A DNA stretch of 50,517 nucleotides from the NCBI GenBank assembly GCA_902606665.1, contig CACLHE010000002.1:1-50517 (forward strand), read 5' to 3'. The translations under genes were made by a program, and so were the position numbers. This DNA is from an uncultured Pelagibacteraceae bacterium (GTDB lineage Bacteria; Pseudomonadota; Alphaproteobacteria; Pelagibacterales; Pelagibacteraceae). Positions 1 through 8,856 of the stretch are shown here, piece by piece. The notes beneath the pieces are model-generated. The model had not been told where the DNA came from, searched no databases, and was given only the letters and a program-made list of their open reading frames with translations. How positions within the stretch are numbered: the first letter of the stretch is position 1; each line of letters starts with the position of its first letter.

Positions 1-270
1 ATATCAAAGAATAAAAGAACTAACAGTCTTACAGATGATGAAGTATTAAAAATTAGAGAATTCATAGACCAAAATTACAAAGTTGAAGGAGATTTACGAA
101 GAGAAGTATCTCTTAATATAAAAAGACTTGTAGATCTTGCTACGTATAGAGGTTCTAGACATAAAAAAAAATTGCCGGTAAGAGGTCAAAGAACTCATTG
201 TAACGCACGTACGAGAAAAGGAAAAGCTATTGCTATAGCAGGAAAAAAACTAACACCACTGAAAAAATAA
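1..270 (+). CDS. rpsM: 30S ribosomal protein S13, C-terminal part (truncated at window start)
   Basis: Frame 1 translation [83 protein letters not shown]; the S13 motif RGQRTxxNARTRKG is clear; stop at 268-270. Confidence 0.97.
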   Translation: MSKNKRTNSLTDDEVLKIREFIDQNYKVEGDLRREVSLNIKRLVDLATYRGSRHKKKLPVRGQRTHCNARTRKGKAIAIAGKKLTPLKK

Positions 271-274
271 AATT

Positions 275-715
275 ATGAATAAAAATTTGAAAAAAGGTAA
301 AGAGCCTGAAAAAGAACAAGAAGAAAAAATAAAAAAAGTTAAAATTCACAAAAAAAAAATTAAAAAGAATATCACTAGCGGTGTAGCTTTTGTGAATGCG
401 ACTTTTAATAACACAATAATTACGATTGCTGATGATAGTGGTAATGTAATAGCTTGGTCTTCAGCTGGAGCTAAAGGATTTAAAGGTTCGAGAAAATCTA
501 CACCATACGCAGCACAGATAGCTGCGGATGATGCAGCAGGCAAAGCTCAGGAACATGGTTTAAAAGTTTTGACTGTAAAACTAAAAGGTCCCGGTGCAGG
601 AAGAGAAACGGCTTTGAGAGCTTTACAATCTAGAGGTTTTAAAATTCTCTCAATAAAAGATACAACTCCAATGCCTTACAATGGCTCGAGACCACCAAAA
701 AAGAGAAGGGTATAA
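275..715 (+). CDS. rpsK: 30S ribosomal protein S11 with Lys-rich N-terminal extension
   Basis: ORF 146 aa; [46 protein letters not shown] and C-terminal [15 protein letters not shown] are S11 hallmarks. Confidence 0.98.
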   Translation: MNKNLKKGKEPEKEQEEKIKKVKIHKKKIKKNITSGVAFVNATFNNTIITIADDSGNVIAWSSAGAKGFKGSRKSTPYAAQIAADDAAGKAQEHGLKVLTVKLKGPGAGRETALRALQSRGFKILSIKDTTPMPYNGSRPPKKRRV

Positions 716-719
716 AAAT

Positions 720-1745
720 ATGGAAAATTCAATAATAATGCAAAATTGGAAATCGTTAATTAAACCTGGCAAATTAAATATAAAAAGTAATGAAAACAAA
801 ACTTCTACTACTATTACTGCAGAACCTCTTGAAAAAGGATATGCATTAACAATAGGAAATTCTTTAAGAAGAATTTTATTATCTTCAATACAAGGGTCAG
901 CTATTACAGCAATACAAATTGATGGAGTGCTTCATGAATTTTCGTCAATCAAAGGTGTTAGAGAAGATGTTACTGATATAGTTCTGAATGTTAAAGCTTT
1001 ATCACTAAAAGTAATGTCTAAGGAATCTAAAAAATTAGTATTAGACGCTAAAGGTCCAGGAGAAATTAAAGCTAAAGACATTCAATCAAATCCAGATGTA
1101 AAGATTTTAAATCCTGATTTAGTCATATGCCATTTAGATGATAATACGAAATTTCATATGGAATTAATAGCAAGCAATGGTAAAGGATATTGTCCAGCTG
1201 AAAAAAATAAATTGGATGATGCTCCTTTAGGTTTAATTGCAATTGATTCACTTTTTTCCCCAGTAAAAAAAGTATCATACACAGTTGAAAATGCTAGAGA
1301 AGGTCAATCACTAGATTACGATAAGTTGGTGATGAATGTTGAAACTGATGGATCTCTACCAGCAGAAGATGCTGTAGCGTATGCAGCAAGAATTTTTCAG
1401 GATCAATTGTCATTGTTTGTTAATTTCGACGAACCTGTTGAGGTTGAAAAAGTTCAAAAAACAACAGAACTTGAATTTAATAAAAATTTATTACGTAAAG
1501 TTGACGAGCTTGAACTTTCTGTAAGATCAATGAATTGCTTAAAAAATGATAATATAATTTATATAGGTGATTTAGTTCAAAAAACAGAACCAGAAATGTT
1601 AAGAACTCCAAATTTTGGCAGAAAATCTCTTAATGAAATCAAGGAAGTTTTGAATTCCATGTCTCTATATTTAGGAATGGAAGTTCCAAATTGGCCTCCA
1701 GATAACATTTCCGAATTATCAAAACGACTTGAAGATAATAACTAA
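720..1745 (+). CDS. rpoA: DNA-directed RNA polymerase subunit alpha
   Basis: ORF 681..1745; likely start ATG at 720 ([17 protein letters not shown]); [45 protein letters not shown] and alpha-[16 protein letters not shown]. Confidence 0.98.
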   Translation: MENSIIMQNWKSLIKPGKLNIKSNENKTSTTITAEPLEKGYALTIGNSLRRILLSSIQGSAITAIQIDGVLHEFSSIKGVREDVTDIVLNVKALSLKVMSKESKKLVLDAKGPGEIKAKDIQSNPDVKILNPDLVICHLDDNTKFHMELIASNGKGYCPAEKNKLDDAPLGLIAIDSLFSPVKKVSYTVENAREGQSLDYDKLVMNVETDGSLPAEDAVAYAARIFQDQLSLFVNFDEPVEVEKVQKTTELEFNKNLLRKVDELELSVRSMNCLKNDNIIYIGDLVQKTEPEMLRTPNFGRKSLNEIKEVLNSMSLYLGMEVPNWPPDNISELSKRLEDNN

Positions 1746-1752
1746 TATTAAT

Positions 1753-2217
1753 ATGAGACATAAAATTGGTTATAGAAAGTTAAACAGAACATCAGAGCAT
1801 AGAAAAGCTTTGTTCAAAAATATGCTTAATTCACTTATTAAGTATGAACAAATCACAACTACACTCCCAAAAGCCAAAGAACTTAAACCAAAAGTTGATA
1901 AAATTATTACATTAGGTAAAAAGAAAAACTTACAGTCAAAAAAAAATTTGTTTGCGGAATTGCAGTCAAAAACTTCAGTTGAAAAATTGTCTAAAACATT
2001 ATCCCAAAGATATGAAAAAAGAAACGGAGGATATTGTAGAGTAATAAGAGCTGGATTTAGATATGGTGACGATGCTCCAATGGCGGTAATAGAATTAGTT
2101 GACAGAGATATTGAAGCAAAAAAGGTAGATTTAAAGAAAAAAACAGATACACCAAAAAAAGAAGCTACAACTTCAAAAAAGCCAGAAATAGAAAAAAAAA
2201 CTAAAACAAAAAAATAG
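1753..2217 (+). CDS. rplQ: 50S ribosomal protein L17 with Lys-rich C-terminal tail
   Basis: MRHKIGYRKLNRTSEHRKALFKNMLNSLI; the track start at 1729 is a TTG inside rpoA, and ATG 1753 fits the family start. Confidence 0.97.
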   Translation: MRHKIGYRKLNRTSEHRKALFKNMLNSLIKYEQITTTLPKAKELKPKVDKIITLGKKKNLQSKKNLFAELQSKTSVEKLSKTLSQRYEKRNGGYCRVIRAGFRYGDDAPMAVIELVDRDIEAKKVDLKKKTDTPKKEATTSKKPEIEKKTKTKK

Positions 2218-2227
2218 TATATATATG

Positions 2228-2250
2228 AAAAGTATTTATGTTACTTTTAT
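2228..2250 (+). terminator. Candidate AT-rich intrinsic terminator after rplQ
   Basis: Perfect 7-bp inverted repeat AAAAGTA (2228-2234) / TACTTTT (2242-2248) with 7-nt loop, U-rich 3' arm, 10 nt after the rplQ stop. Confidence 0.3.
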
Positions 2251-2274
2251 TAGTGACAATAAATTGTTTTTTAT

Positions 2275-3183
2275 ATGAACAAAATTTATCAGGTCCATAC
2301 TAATTATATAAATTCACGTTTAGATAGGTGGTTTAGAAGAAATGTATGTGATGTTCCTCAATCTTTAATTGAAAAAAATATTAGAAAAGGAAAGATAAAG
2401 ATTAATAACAAAAAGAAAAAAAGCTCTTACAAACTACAAAAAAATGATCAAATCGCTCTCTACAACATTGAATTTACAAAGAAGACTAATCCTAAAATCA
2501 AAGAATTTTACAGGCCTAGTAAAAAAGATTTGTCATATTCGTCACAAATCTTTATTGAGAATAATGAAGATTTTGTGGTAATAAATAAACCTTCTGGCAT
2601 TGCAGTCCAATCAGGAACTAAATCTAAAAAAAATATTTTAGACATTTTAAGAAAGACCAAGGAATTTGATGGCACCATCCCTTATACTGTGCATAGAATT
2701 GATAAAGAAACTACTGGAATTCTAATTGTTGCAAAGAACAGAAAATTTGCACAACTTTTTACTTCGTTATTTCGTATTCGTAAAATACACAAAATCTATT
2801 TATGTATCTGCATTGGTCTTTTAGATAAAAATAAAGGCACTTTAAAAGATGATTTATTTCATTACGAAGGTGATAAAAAAATAGTTACAAAAGCAATTAC
2901 TCATTTTGAGGTTTTAAATACAAATAAAAATTATTCGTTATTAAAACTTATTCCTGAAACTGGACGAAAACATCAATTAAGAAAACAACTTTTAATGCGT
3001 GGATGTCCAGTCTTGGGTGACGATAAATACAGATTATCAAGAAATCATAATAGGAGGGGTACATTAATGCTGCATGCTCATAAAATAAGATTCTCAATAG
3101 CAGGAAAAAAATATAGTTTTACTGCCGAACCTCCTTTATCATTTAAAAAAGCTATCAATGAAAAATATCTAAAAATTTATTGA
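2275..3183 (+). CDS. rluC: RluA-family 23S rRNA pseudouridine synthase (RluC-like)
   Basis: N-terminal S4-like region; FVVINKPSGIAVQSG, VHRIDKETTGILIVAKN, ETGRKHQLRKQL, CPVLGDDKY motifs. Confidence 0.85.
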   Translation: MNKIYQVHTNYINSRLDRWFRRNVCDVPQSLIEKNIRKGKIKINNKKKKSSYKLQKNDQIALYNIEFTKKTNPKIKEFYRPSKKDLSYSSQIFIENNEDFVVINKPSGIAVQSGTKSKKNILDILRKTKEFDGTIPYTVHRIDKETTGILIVAKNRKFAQLFTSLFRIRKIHKIYLCICIGLLDKNKGTLKDDLFHYEGDKKIVTKAITHFEVLNTNKNYSLLKLIPETGRKHQLRKQLLMRGCPVLGDDKYRLSRNHNRRGTLMLHAHKIRFSIAGKKYSFTAEPPLSFKKAINEKYLKIY

Positions 3184-3772
3184 TAATTATATCATTTATT
3201 TTATCAAATCTTCTAACTCCAATTTTTTTTAAACTTGTAACTCCTCTATCTGAAATTCCACATGGTATAATATCTTTATACATAGTTAGGTCATTAGAAA
3301 CATTAATAGAAAAACCATGATATGCAACCCATCTTCTGATTCTTAATCCTATTGCAGCTATTTTTTTTGTCGAATTTTTATCTTCTACCCAAATTCCAAT
3401 TCTTTTTTTGTCAGCATGAGATTCTATATGATATGCCTTCAAAATGTTAATTATACATAATTCTATATTACTAATTAATTTTCTTATATCTCTTTTTCTT
3501 TTATTTAAATTTATAACAAAATAGACTACCTTTTGACCTTTAGAATGAAGCGTGACTTTTCCTCCTCTTCTAGTTTTTATAACTTTAATTTTTTTATTAA
3601 TTATATCTTTGCTATTGTAACTAGTGCCGGCCGTATATACTGTTTTATGTTCTAAAACCCACAAAAATTCACCTTTTTTACCTGAAATTACATCATCAAC
3701 TCTTTTTTCAAGAATTTTCATAGAATCTGCATAATCAACTGGTTTTACGCTATTTTTAACTTCCATGTTCAT
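3155..3772 (-). CDS. lipB: Lipoyl(octanoyl) transferase
   Basis: EFLWVLEHKTVYTAGTS, RGGKVTLHSKGQKVVYFVINL, KKIAAIGLRIRRWVAYHGFSINV, PCGISDRGVTSL motifs. Confidence 0.93.
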   Translation of the reverse strand: MNMEVKNSVKPVDYADSMKILEKRVDDVISGKKGEFLWVLEHKTVYTAGTSYNSKDIINKKIKVIKTRRGGKVTLHSKGQKVVYFVINLNKRKRDIRKLISNIELCIINILKAYHIESHADKKRIGIWVEDKNSTKKIAAIGLRIRRWVAYHGFSINVSNDLTMYKDIIPCGISDRGVTSLKKIGVRRFDKINDIIINKFLDIFH

Positions 3773-3837
3773 TTTAAGTTTGTGGTTATAAAAAAAATCA
3801 AATAAACAGTATCGAAATTTAATAAATTATTACTTTT

Positions 3838-5217
3838 ATGAGTTTAACAAAAAAAATATCAGATAAAAAAGTTAATTTTGAGTTTAATAAAGAACTTATC
3901 AACGTTTTTAACAAAAAAATTAAGGATAATGATACTCAATTTTTAAATAGAACTTTAAAAGAGCTTCATCCCGCTGATTCTGCTGATATAATTGAAAATC
4001 TGAGTGAAGAAAATAGATCTAAGCTCATTGAGCTGGAGGGTTTTAATCTTGATCCAGAAATCTTTATTGAGTTAAATGAATCTATCCAAAGTGAAATTTT
4101 TATTCTTCTTTCAACGGAATCAATAGCAAATATCTTAAAAAGATTAGAATCTGATAATGCTTTAAAAATTATAGAAAATTTAGATGAAAAGAAGAAGAAT
4201 ACAGTTTTAGATAAACTTCCACCAAAAGATAGATTTTTGTTGGAAGAAGGTTTAAGTTATCCCGAAGACTCTGCTGCACGAATTATGCAAAGAGAATTTA
4301 CTGCCATCCCAAGCAATTGGTCTGTTGGTCAAACGATAGATTATTTAAGAGAAAATAAAGACTTACCTGAAGAGTTTTTAGAAATTTTTATTGTTGATAG
4401 CAATTTTAAACCTGTTGGAACAGTACCTTCTTCAAAAGTTTTAAGAGCATCAAGAGATTCAAAAATGAATTCTATAATGAATGAAACTCAAGTTTTAATC
4501 CCAGTAAATATGGATAAGGAGGAAGTTGGATATATTTTTGAAAATTATAATTTGGTATCTGCTGGTGTAGTTGATAAAAATGATAAATTAGTTGGCATGA
4601 TAACAGGAGACGATGTATTTACAGTCCTTAAGGAGGAAGCTGAAGAAGACGTTTTAAGACTAGCTGGGGTAGGAGATGAAGAAATTACTGACAGCATCTT
4701 TCAAAAGACTAAAAGAAGATTTAATTGGTTGTTGCTTAACTTATTTACAGCTTTATTGGCTACCTGGGTAATTAGTATGTTTGGAGCATCCATTGAACAA
4801 ATGGTGGCACTTGCCTTCCTAATGCCGATAGTTGCATCGATGGGTGGTAATGCTGGCATGCAAACTTTAGCGGTAACAATAAGATCCCTAGCAACAAAAG
4901 AGTTGTCAGAAAGAAATTTTAGAAAAGTTGTAGGTAAGGAATTTTTTATTGGAATTTTGAATGGTATAATATTTGCTATAATAACTGGAGCAATTGTTCA
5001 GTTATGGTTTAAGGAGATAAATTTATCAATTCTAATAGCTGTATCAATGATATTAAATATGATAGCAGCTGGTTTGTTTGGAATTCTTGTTCCTGTGTCT
5101 CTTAAAAAATTCAATATTGACCCAGCTATTGCGTCAAGTGTTTTTGTTACAACAATAACTGATGTTATAGGATTTTTAACGTTTTTAGGATTAGGAGCTT
5201 ATTTTTTCTACGGCTAA
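3838..5217 (+). CDS. mgtE: Magnesium transporter MgtE (N domain, CBS pair, TM domain)
   Basis: LHPADSADIIENL, CBS-like region, MPIVASMGGNAGMQTLAVTIRSLA, and C-terminal TM helices. Confidence 0.95.
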   Translation: MSLTKKISDKKVNFEFNKELINVFNKKIKDNDTQFLNRTLKELHPADSADIIENLSEENRSKLIELEGFNLDPEIFIELNESIQSEIFILLSTESIANILKRLESDNALKIIENLDEKKKNTVLDKLPPKDRFLLEEGLSYPEDSAARIMQREFTAIPSNWSVGQTIDYLRENKDLPEEFLEIFIVDSNFKPVGTVPSSKVLRASRDSKMNSIMNETQVLIPVNMDKEEVGYIFENYNLVSAGVVDKNDKLVGMITGDDVFTVLKEEAEEDVLRLAGVGDEEITDSIFQKTKRRFNWLLLNLFTALLATWVISMFGASIEQMVALAFLMPIVASMGGNAGMQTLAVTIRSLATKELSERNFRKVVGKEFFIGILNGIIFAIITGAIVQLWFKEINLSILIAVSMILNMIAAGLFGILVPVSLKKFNIDPAIASSVFVTTITDVIGFLTFLGLGAYFFYG

Positions 5218-6023
5218 ATATTATCAATTAACCTAGTCTTACCAAGATAATAAGATATAAAAATTCTGTACTTATTTTTACTATAATGAGGTTTTATAAG
5301 TTTGTTTATATCTAGCACTTTAATATATTCAATTTTTTTTATATTAAATTTATTAATTTGCTTCTCAATATAATTAATATTAATTTTTTTATTTATAAGC
5401 TTATATTTAGCATTTTTTAAAATATTATAAATTCTAGATGCAATAATAGTTTCTTTCTTTGAAAGTAGTAAATTTCTTGAAGATATTGCTACTCCATTTT
5501 TACTTCTTACTGTTTTACAGGGAACCACTTTGAGGTTTCTATATTTATTATTTACATAATCAGATATAATTTTTAATTGTTGCATATCTTTTTCACCAAA
5601 ATATATTCTTTTTGGATTTATTATTTTTATAAATCTATCAACTACATCAACAACAGATTTGAAATGTCCTGGTCTATGTTTTCCGCAAAGTTTTTTTTCA
5701 AATCTATTGATTTTAATTTTTTTATTTGGACCATCAGGATAAATTTGTTTTGTTGTAGGTAAATACAAATAATCAATTTTTAATTTTTTTAATATAGATA
5801 TATCTTTCTTTAAAACCCTCGGATACTTATGAAAGTCGCTTTTTTTATTAAATTGAGGTTTGTTAATAAATATAGATACGACCGTATTATTACATTGGCT
5901 TATTGATTTTCTAATAAGAGACATATGACCATTATGAATAGCTCCCATTGTGGGTACAAAACCTAAATTTTTATCGTTTTGAATTAAACTTCTCAGTTTA
6001 TTTTTGTCTTTAATTATTTTCAT
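5214..6023 (-). CDS. panC: Pantothenate synthetase
   Basis: LGFVPTMGAIHNGHMSLIRKS, LCGKHRPGHFKSVVDVV, RIYFGEKDMQQL, GVAISSRN motifs. Confidence 0.94.
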   Translation of the reverse strand: MKIIKDKNKLRSLIQNDKNLGFVPTMGAIHNGHMSLIRKSISQCNNTVVSIFINKPQFNKKSDFHKYPRVLKKDISILKKLKIDYLYLPTTKQIYPDGPNKKIKINRFEKKLCGKHRPGHFKSVVDVVDRFIKIINPKRIYFGEKDMQQLKIISDYVNNKYRNLKVVPCKTVRSKNGVAISSRNLLLSKKETIIASRIYNILKNAKYKLINKKININYIEKQINKFNIKKIEYIKVLDINKLIKPHYSKNKYRIFISYYLGKTRLIDNI

Positions 6024-6058
6024 TTGTAAAATTTAAGTATTATATGTAAAAGAAAGCA

Positions 6059-6874
6059 ATGATTAAACAGGCTATTATTCCATTAGCTGGATTGGGAACT
6101 AGATTATTGCCGTTAACAAGCGTCTTACCTAAAGAATTGCTTCCTATTAATGGTAAACCAGGATTAGAATATATTCTAGATGAATGTATTGAAGCAGGCA
6201 TAAAAGAATTTATTTTCATTATCTCTTCAAAAAAAAAAATGATCAAACATTATTTTTTTAACGATATTTTTTATAAAAAACTAATAAGAAAAAAACCTAG
6301 AAATAAAAGATTAAAAATCGAATATGCCAAAATTAAAAAATATAGAAAGATGATTAAATTTGTTTATCAAAACTCACCAAAAGGAACTGGTGATGCTATT
6401 TTAAAATGCAAAAATTTAATTAAATCAAATTTTTTTTTAATGTTAATGCCTGATGATTTAATAATTAAAAAAAACTGTTCAATCTCTATGATTAAACTTC
6501 ATAAAAAATATAGATCATCAATAATCGCATCTAAAAAGGTTAACAGAAGGGATGTATCAAGATGGGGTATTTTTAATTTAAAAAAAATTGATAAAAGAAA
6601 TTTTATCATTAAAGATGTTATCGAAAAACCAAATATTACTAAAGCTCCCTCGAATTATGCCGTTATTGGACGTTATATACTGCACAAAAATATATTTAAA
6701 ATATTAAAGAACCAAAGACCTGGAAAAAATGGCGAAATCCATATTACAGATTCTATAAGATCTTTAATTTTGAAAAAAAATAAGTTTATTGGACATATTT
6801 TTGCCGGCAAATACTTAGATTGTGGGACCATGCACGGTTATATTAATTCATCACATCAAATATCGAGATTGTAA
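6059..6874 (+). CDS. galU: UTP--glucose-1-phosphate uridylyltransferase
   Basis: AIIPLAGLGTRLLPLTSVLPKELLPINGKPGLEYILDE; SPKGTGDAIL; AGKYLDCGTMHGYINS. Confidence 0.93.
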   Translation: MIKQAIIPLAGLGTRLLPLTSVLPKELLPINGKPGLEYILDECIEAGIKEFIFIISSKKKMIKHYFFNDIFYKKLIRKKPRNKRLKIEYAKIKKYRKMIKFVYQNSPKGTGDAILKCKNLIKSNFFLMLMPDDLIIKKNCSISMIKLHKKYRSSIIASKKVNRRDVSRWGIFNLKKIDKRNFIIKDVIEKPNITKAPSNYAVIGRYILHKNIFKILKNQRPGKNGEIHITDSIRSLILKKNKFIGHIFAGKYLDCGTMHGYINSSHQISRL

Positions 6875-6877
6875 CTT

Positions 6878-8176
6878 ATGAAAATTTGTATGATAGGTGT
6901 TGGATATGTAGGTCTAGTAAGTGGAGCATGTTTTGCTGACCTTGGTAATACAGTTTATTGTATAGATAATAATCAGGATAAGATTGATATGTTAAACATG
7001 GGCAAGATTCCTATCTATGAGCCTGGCTTATCTGAAATTGTAAAAAAAAATTATTTATCAAATAGATTAAAGTTTAGCACGAACTTAAAAGATGCTGTAA
7101 TAAAATCTGATATTATTTTTATTTGTGTAGGTACGCCTTCATCAAAAGGAAAAAAATCTGCTAATCTTAAATATGTTTTTAATGCAGCAAATGAACTTAG
7201 TAAATACATAAATAAATTTAAGATAATTGTTAACAAATCCACAGTACCAGTTTCAACCGGAGACATAGTCGAAAAGATCATTCTAAAAAAGAAAAAAAAG
7301 AAATTGTTTGAAGTTGTCTCTAATCCAGAATTTTTACGAGAAGGTGAAGCTATAAGAGATTTTAGATTTCCAGACAGAATTGTTATTGGATGCAATAATA
7401 AGAAAGTTATCCGTAAATTAGAATCTTTGTATGATCCTCTAATCAAAAAAGGTGCATTTTTTTTATCAACCAGCAGGAGAGGAGCTGAATTAATTAAATA
7501 TGCTTCAAATGCATTTCTAGCGACAAAAATTTCATTTATTAATGAAATAGCAAATTTATGTGAAAAGACTGGAGTAAATGTTGAGGATGTATCTATTGGT
7601 ATGGGCCTTGATAAAAGAATAGGTAGCCGTTTTTTAAGAGCTGGTCCAGCATATGGAGGCTCATGTTTTCCAAAAGATATTGCAGCACTAGCTGTTACAG
7701 GCGATCAATATAAAACAAATTTATCCATCATTAAATCTGTTATGAAATCTAATTCTAATAGAAAAATTTTACTTATAGAAAGAATTAAGAGGATTTTATC
7801 AAATAAGATAAAAAATAAAGAAATAGCAGTTCTTGGAGTAACTTTTAAGCCAAATACAGACGACATGAGACAGTCTTCCAGCTTAAAATTATTACCTTTT
7901 TTACAAAAAAAAGGAGCAAAAATTAATTATTATGATCCGTCAGGTGAAAAGAAAGAATTTTCTAGGCTTAAAAATATCTCTTTCTGCAGAAATATTAAAG
8001 AAGCCTGTAAAAAAGCTGATTTGATTATAATCCATACCGAATGGGATGAATTTAAGACTATTGATTTTAAAAAAGTTTCAAAAAATAAAAAAGTTAAGAT
8101 CTACGATATGAGGAACTTATATTCTTCATCAAAAATGCAAAAGTTAGGCTTTTTATATTATTCAATAGGAAGATAA
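6878..8176 (+). CDS. ugd: UDP-glucose 6-dehydrogenase
   Basis: KICMIGVGYVGLVSGACFADLG; FICVGTPS; NPEFLREGEAIRDF; AGPAYGGSCFPKDI motifs. Confidence 0.95.
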   Translation: MKICMIGVGYVGLVSGACFADLGNTVYCIDNNQDKIDMLNMGKIPIYEPGLSEIVKKNYLSNRLKFSTNLKDAVIKSDIIFICVGTPSSKGKKSANLKYVFNAANELSKYINKFKIIVNKSTVPVSTGDIVEKIILKKKKKKLFEVVSNPEFLREGEAIRDFRFPDRIVIGCNNKKVIRKLESLYDPLIKKGAFFLSTSRRGAELIKYASNAFLATKISFINEIANLCEKTGVNVEDVSIGMGLDKRIGSRFLRAGPAYGGSCFPKDIAALAVTGDQYKTNLSIIKSVMKSNSNRKILLIERIKRILSNKIKNKEIAVLGVTFKPNTDDMRQSSSLKLLPFLQKKGAKINYYDPSGEKKEFSRLKNISFCRNIKEACKKADLIIIHTEWDEFKTIDFKKVSKNKKVKIYDMRNLYSSSKMQKLGFLYYSIGR

Positions 8177-8181
8177 TTTTA

Positions 8182-8643
8182 TTAAATTTCGAAGATAGCA
8201 TCTATTTCAACTGCTGCTCCGAGTGGTAGCGAATTAGTACTTACAGCAGCTCTAGTATGTTTTCCGTTATCACCAAATATTTCAGATAAAGTTTCAGAAG
8301 CAGGATTTATAACTTTAGGTTGATCATAAAAATCATCAGTAGAATTTACATATCCTGTAATCTTCACACAATTTTTGATCTTATCAAGATCTCCATTCAT
8401 AGCCTTTTTGGCTTGTGCTATAATATTAATCACACAATATCTTGATGCCTTTTGACCATCCTGAAGATTAAGATTTTTACCAATTTTTCCTTTTATCATT
8501 TCACCATTAGAAGATATAGGTAGCTGTCCCGAAATATAAAGTAGATTTTTTATTTTTTTAAATGCAACGTAAGCTCCAACTGGTGCCGGAGCATCAGGTA
8601 TAACTATATTTAACCCTTTAAGTTTATCGGATATAGAGGTCAA
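8182..8643 (-). CDS. RidA/YjgF/Yer057p family protein (probable TTG start)
   Basis: IPDAPAPVGAYVAFKKIKNLLYISGQLP...TRAAVSTNSLPLGAAVEIDAIFEI; the start codon on the minus strand reads TTG with no upstream ATG alternative. Confidence 0.88.
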   Translation of the reverse strand: MTSISDKLKGLNIVIPDAPAPVGAYVAFKKIKNLLYISGQLPISSNGEMIKGKIGKNLNLQDGQKASRYCVINIIAQAKKAMNGDLDKIKNCVKITGYVNSTDDFYDQPKVINPASETLSEIFGDNGKHTRAAVSTNSLPLGAAVEIDAIFEI

Positions 8644-8646
8644 GTA

Positions 8647-8856
8647 TTAATTTTTCTTTTTAAATAAGTTTTTAAGTTTTTTGCTAAGGCCATCTCCATC
8701 ACTGGACTTTCCAGCTTTGCACTTCCAACTTTCTAACAATTTAACTCCAGTTTTAGCTTTGAGCAGTGACTCACATTCTTCACTTTCGGCAGCAAATGAA
8801 TTGGAACTAAAAAGTGTCAATATAATAATTAGTGGTAAAGATTTTAATATTTTCAT
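8647..8856 (-). CDS. Small exported hypothetical protein (69 aa) with signal peptide
   Basis: MKILKSLPLIIILTLFSSNSFAAESEECESLLKAKTGVKLLESWKCKAGKSSDGDGLSKKLKNLFKKKN: charged n-region, hydrophobic h-region, AxA-like cleavage site; fills the gap between ridA and topA exactly. Confidence 0.65.
   Translation of the reverse strand: MKILKSLPLIIILTLFSSNSFAAESEECESLLKAKTGVKLLESWKCKAGKSSDGDGLSKKLKNLFKKKN

Noticed and set aside
7051-7446. 131-aa minus-strand ORF opposite ugd
   Set aside because: Shadow ORF with poly-Phe runs that come from A-rich lysine codons on the coding strand.
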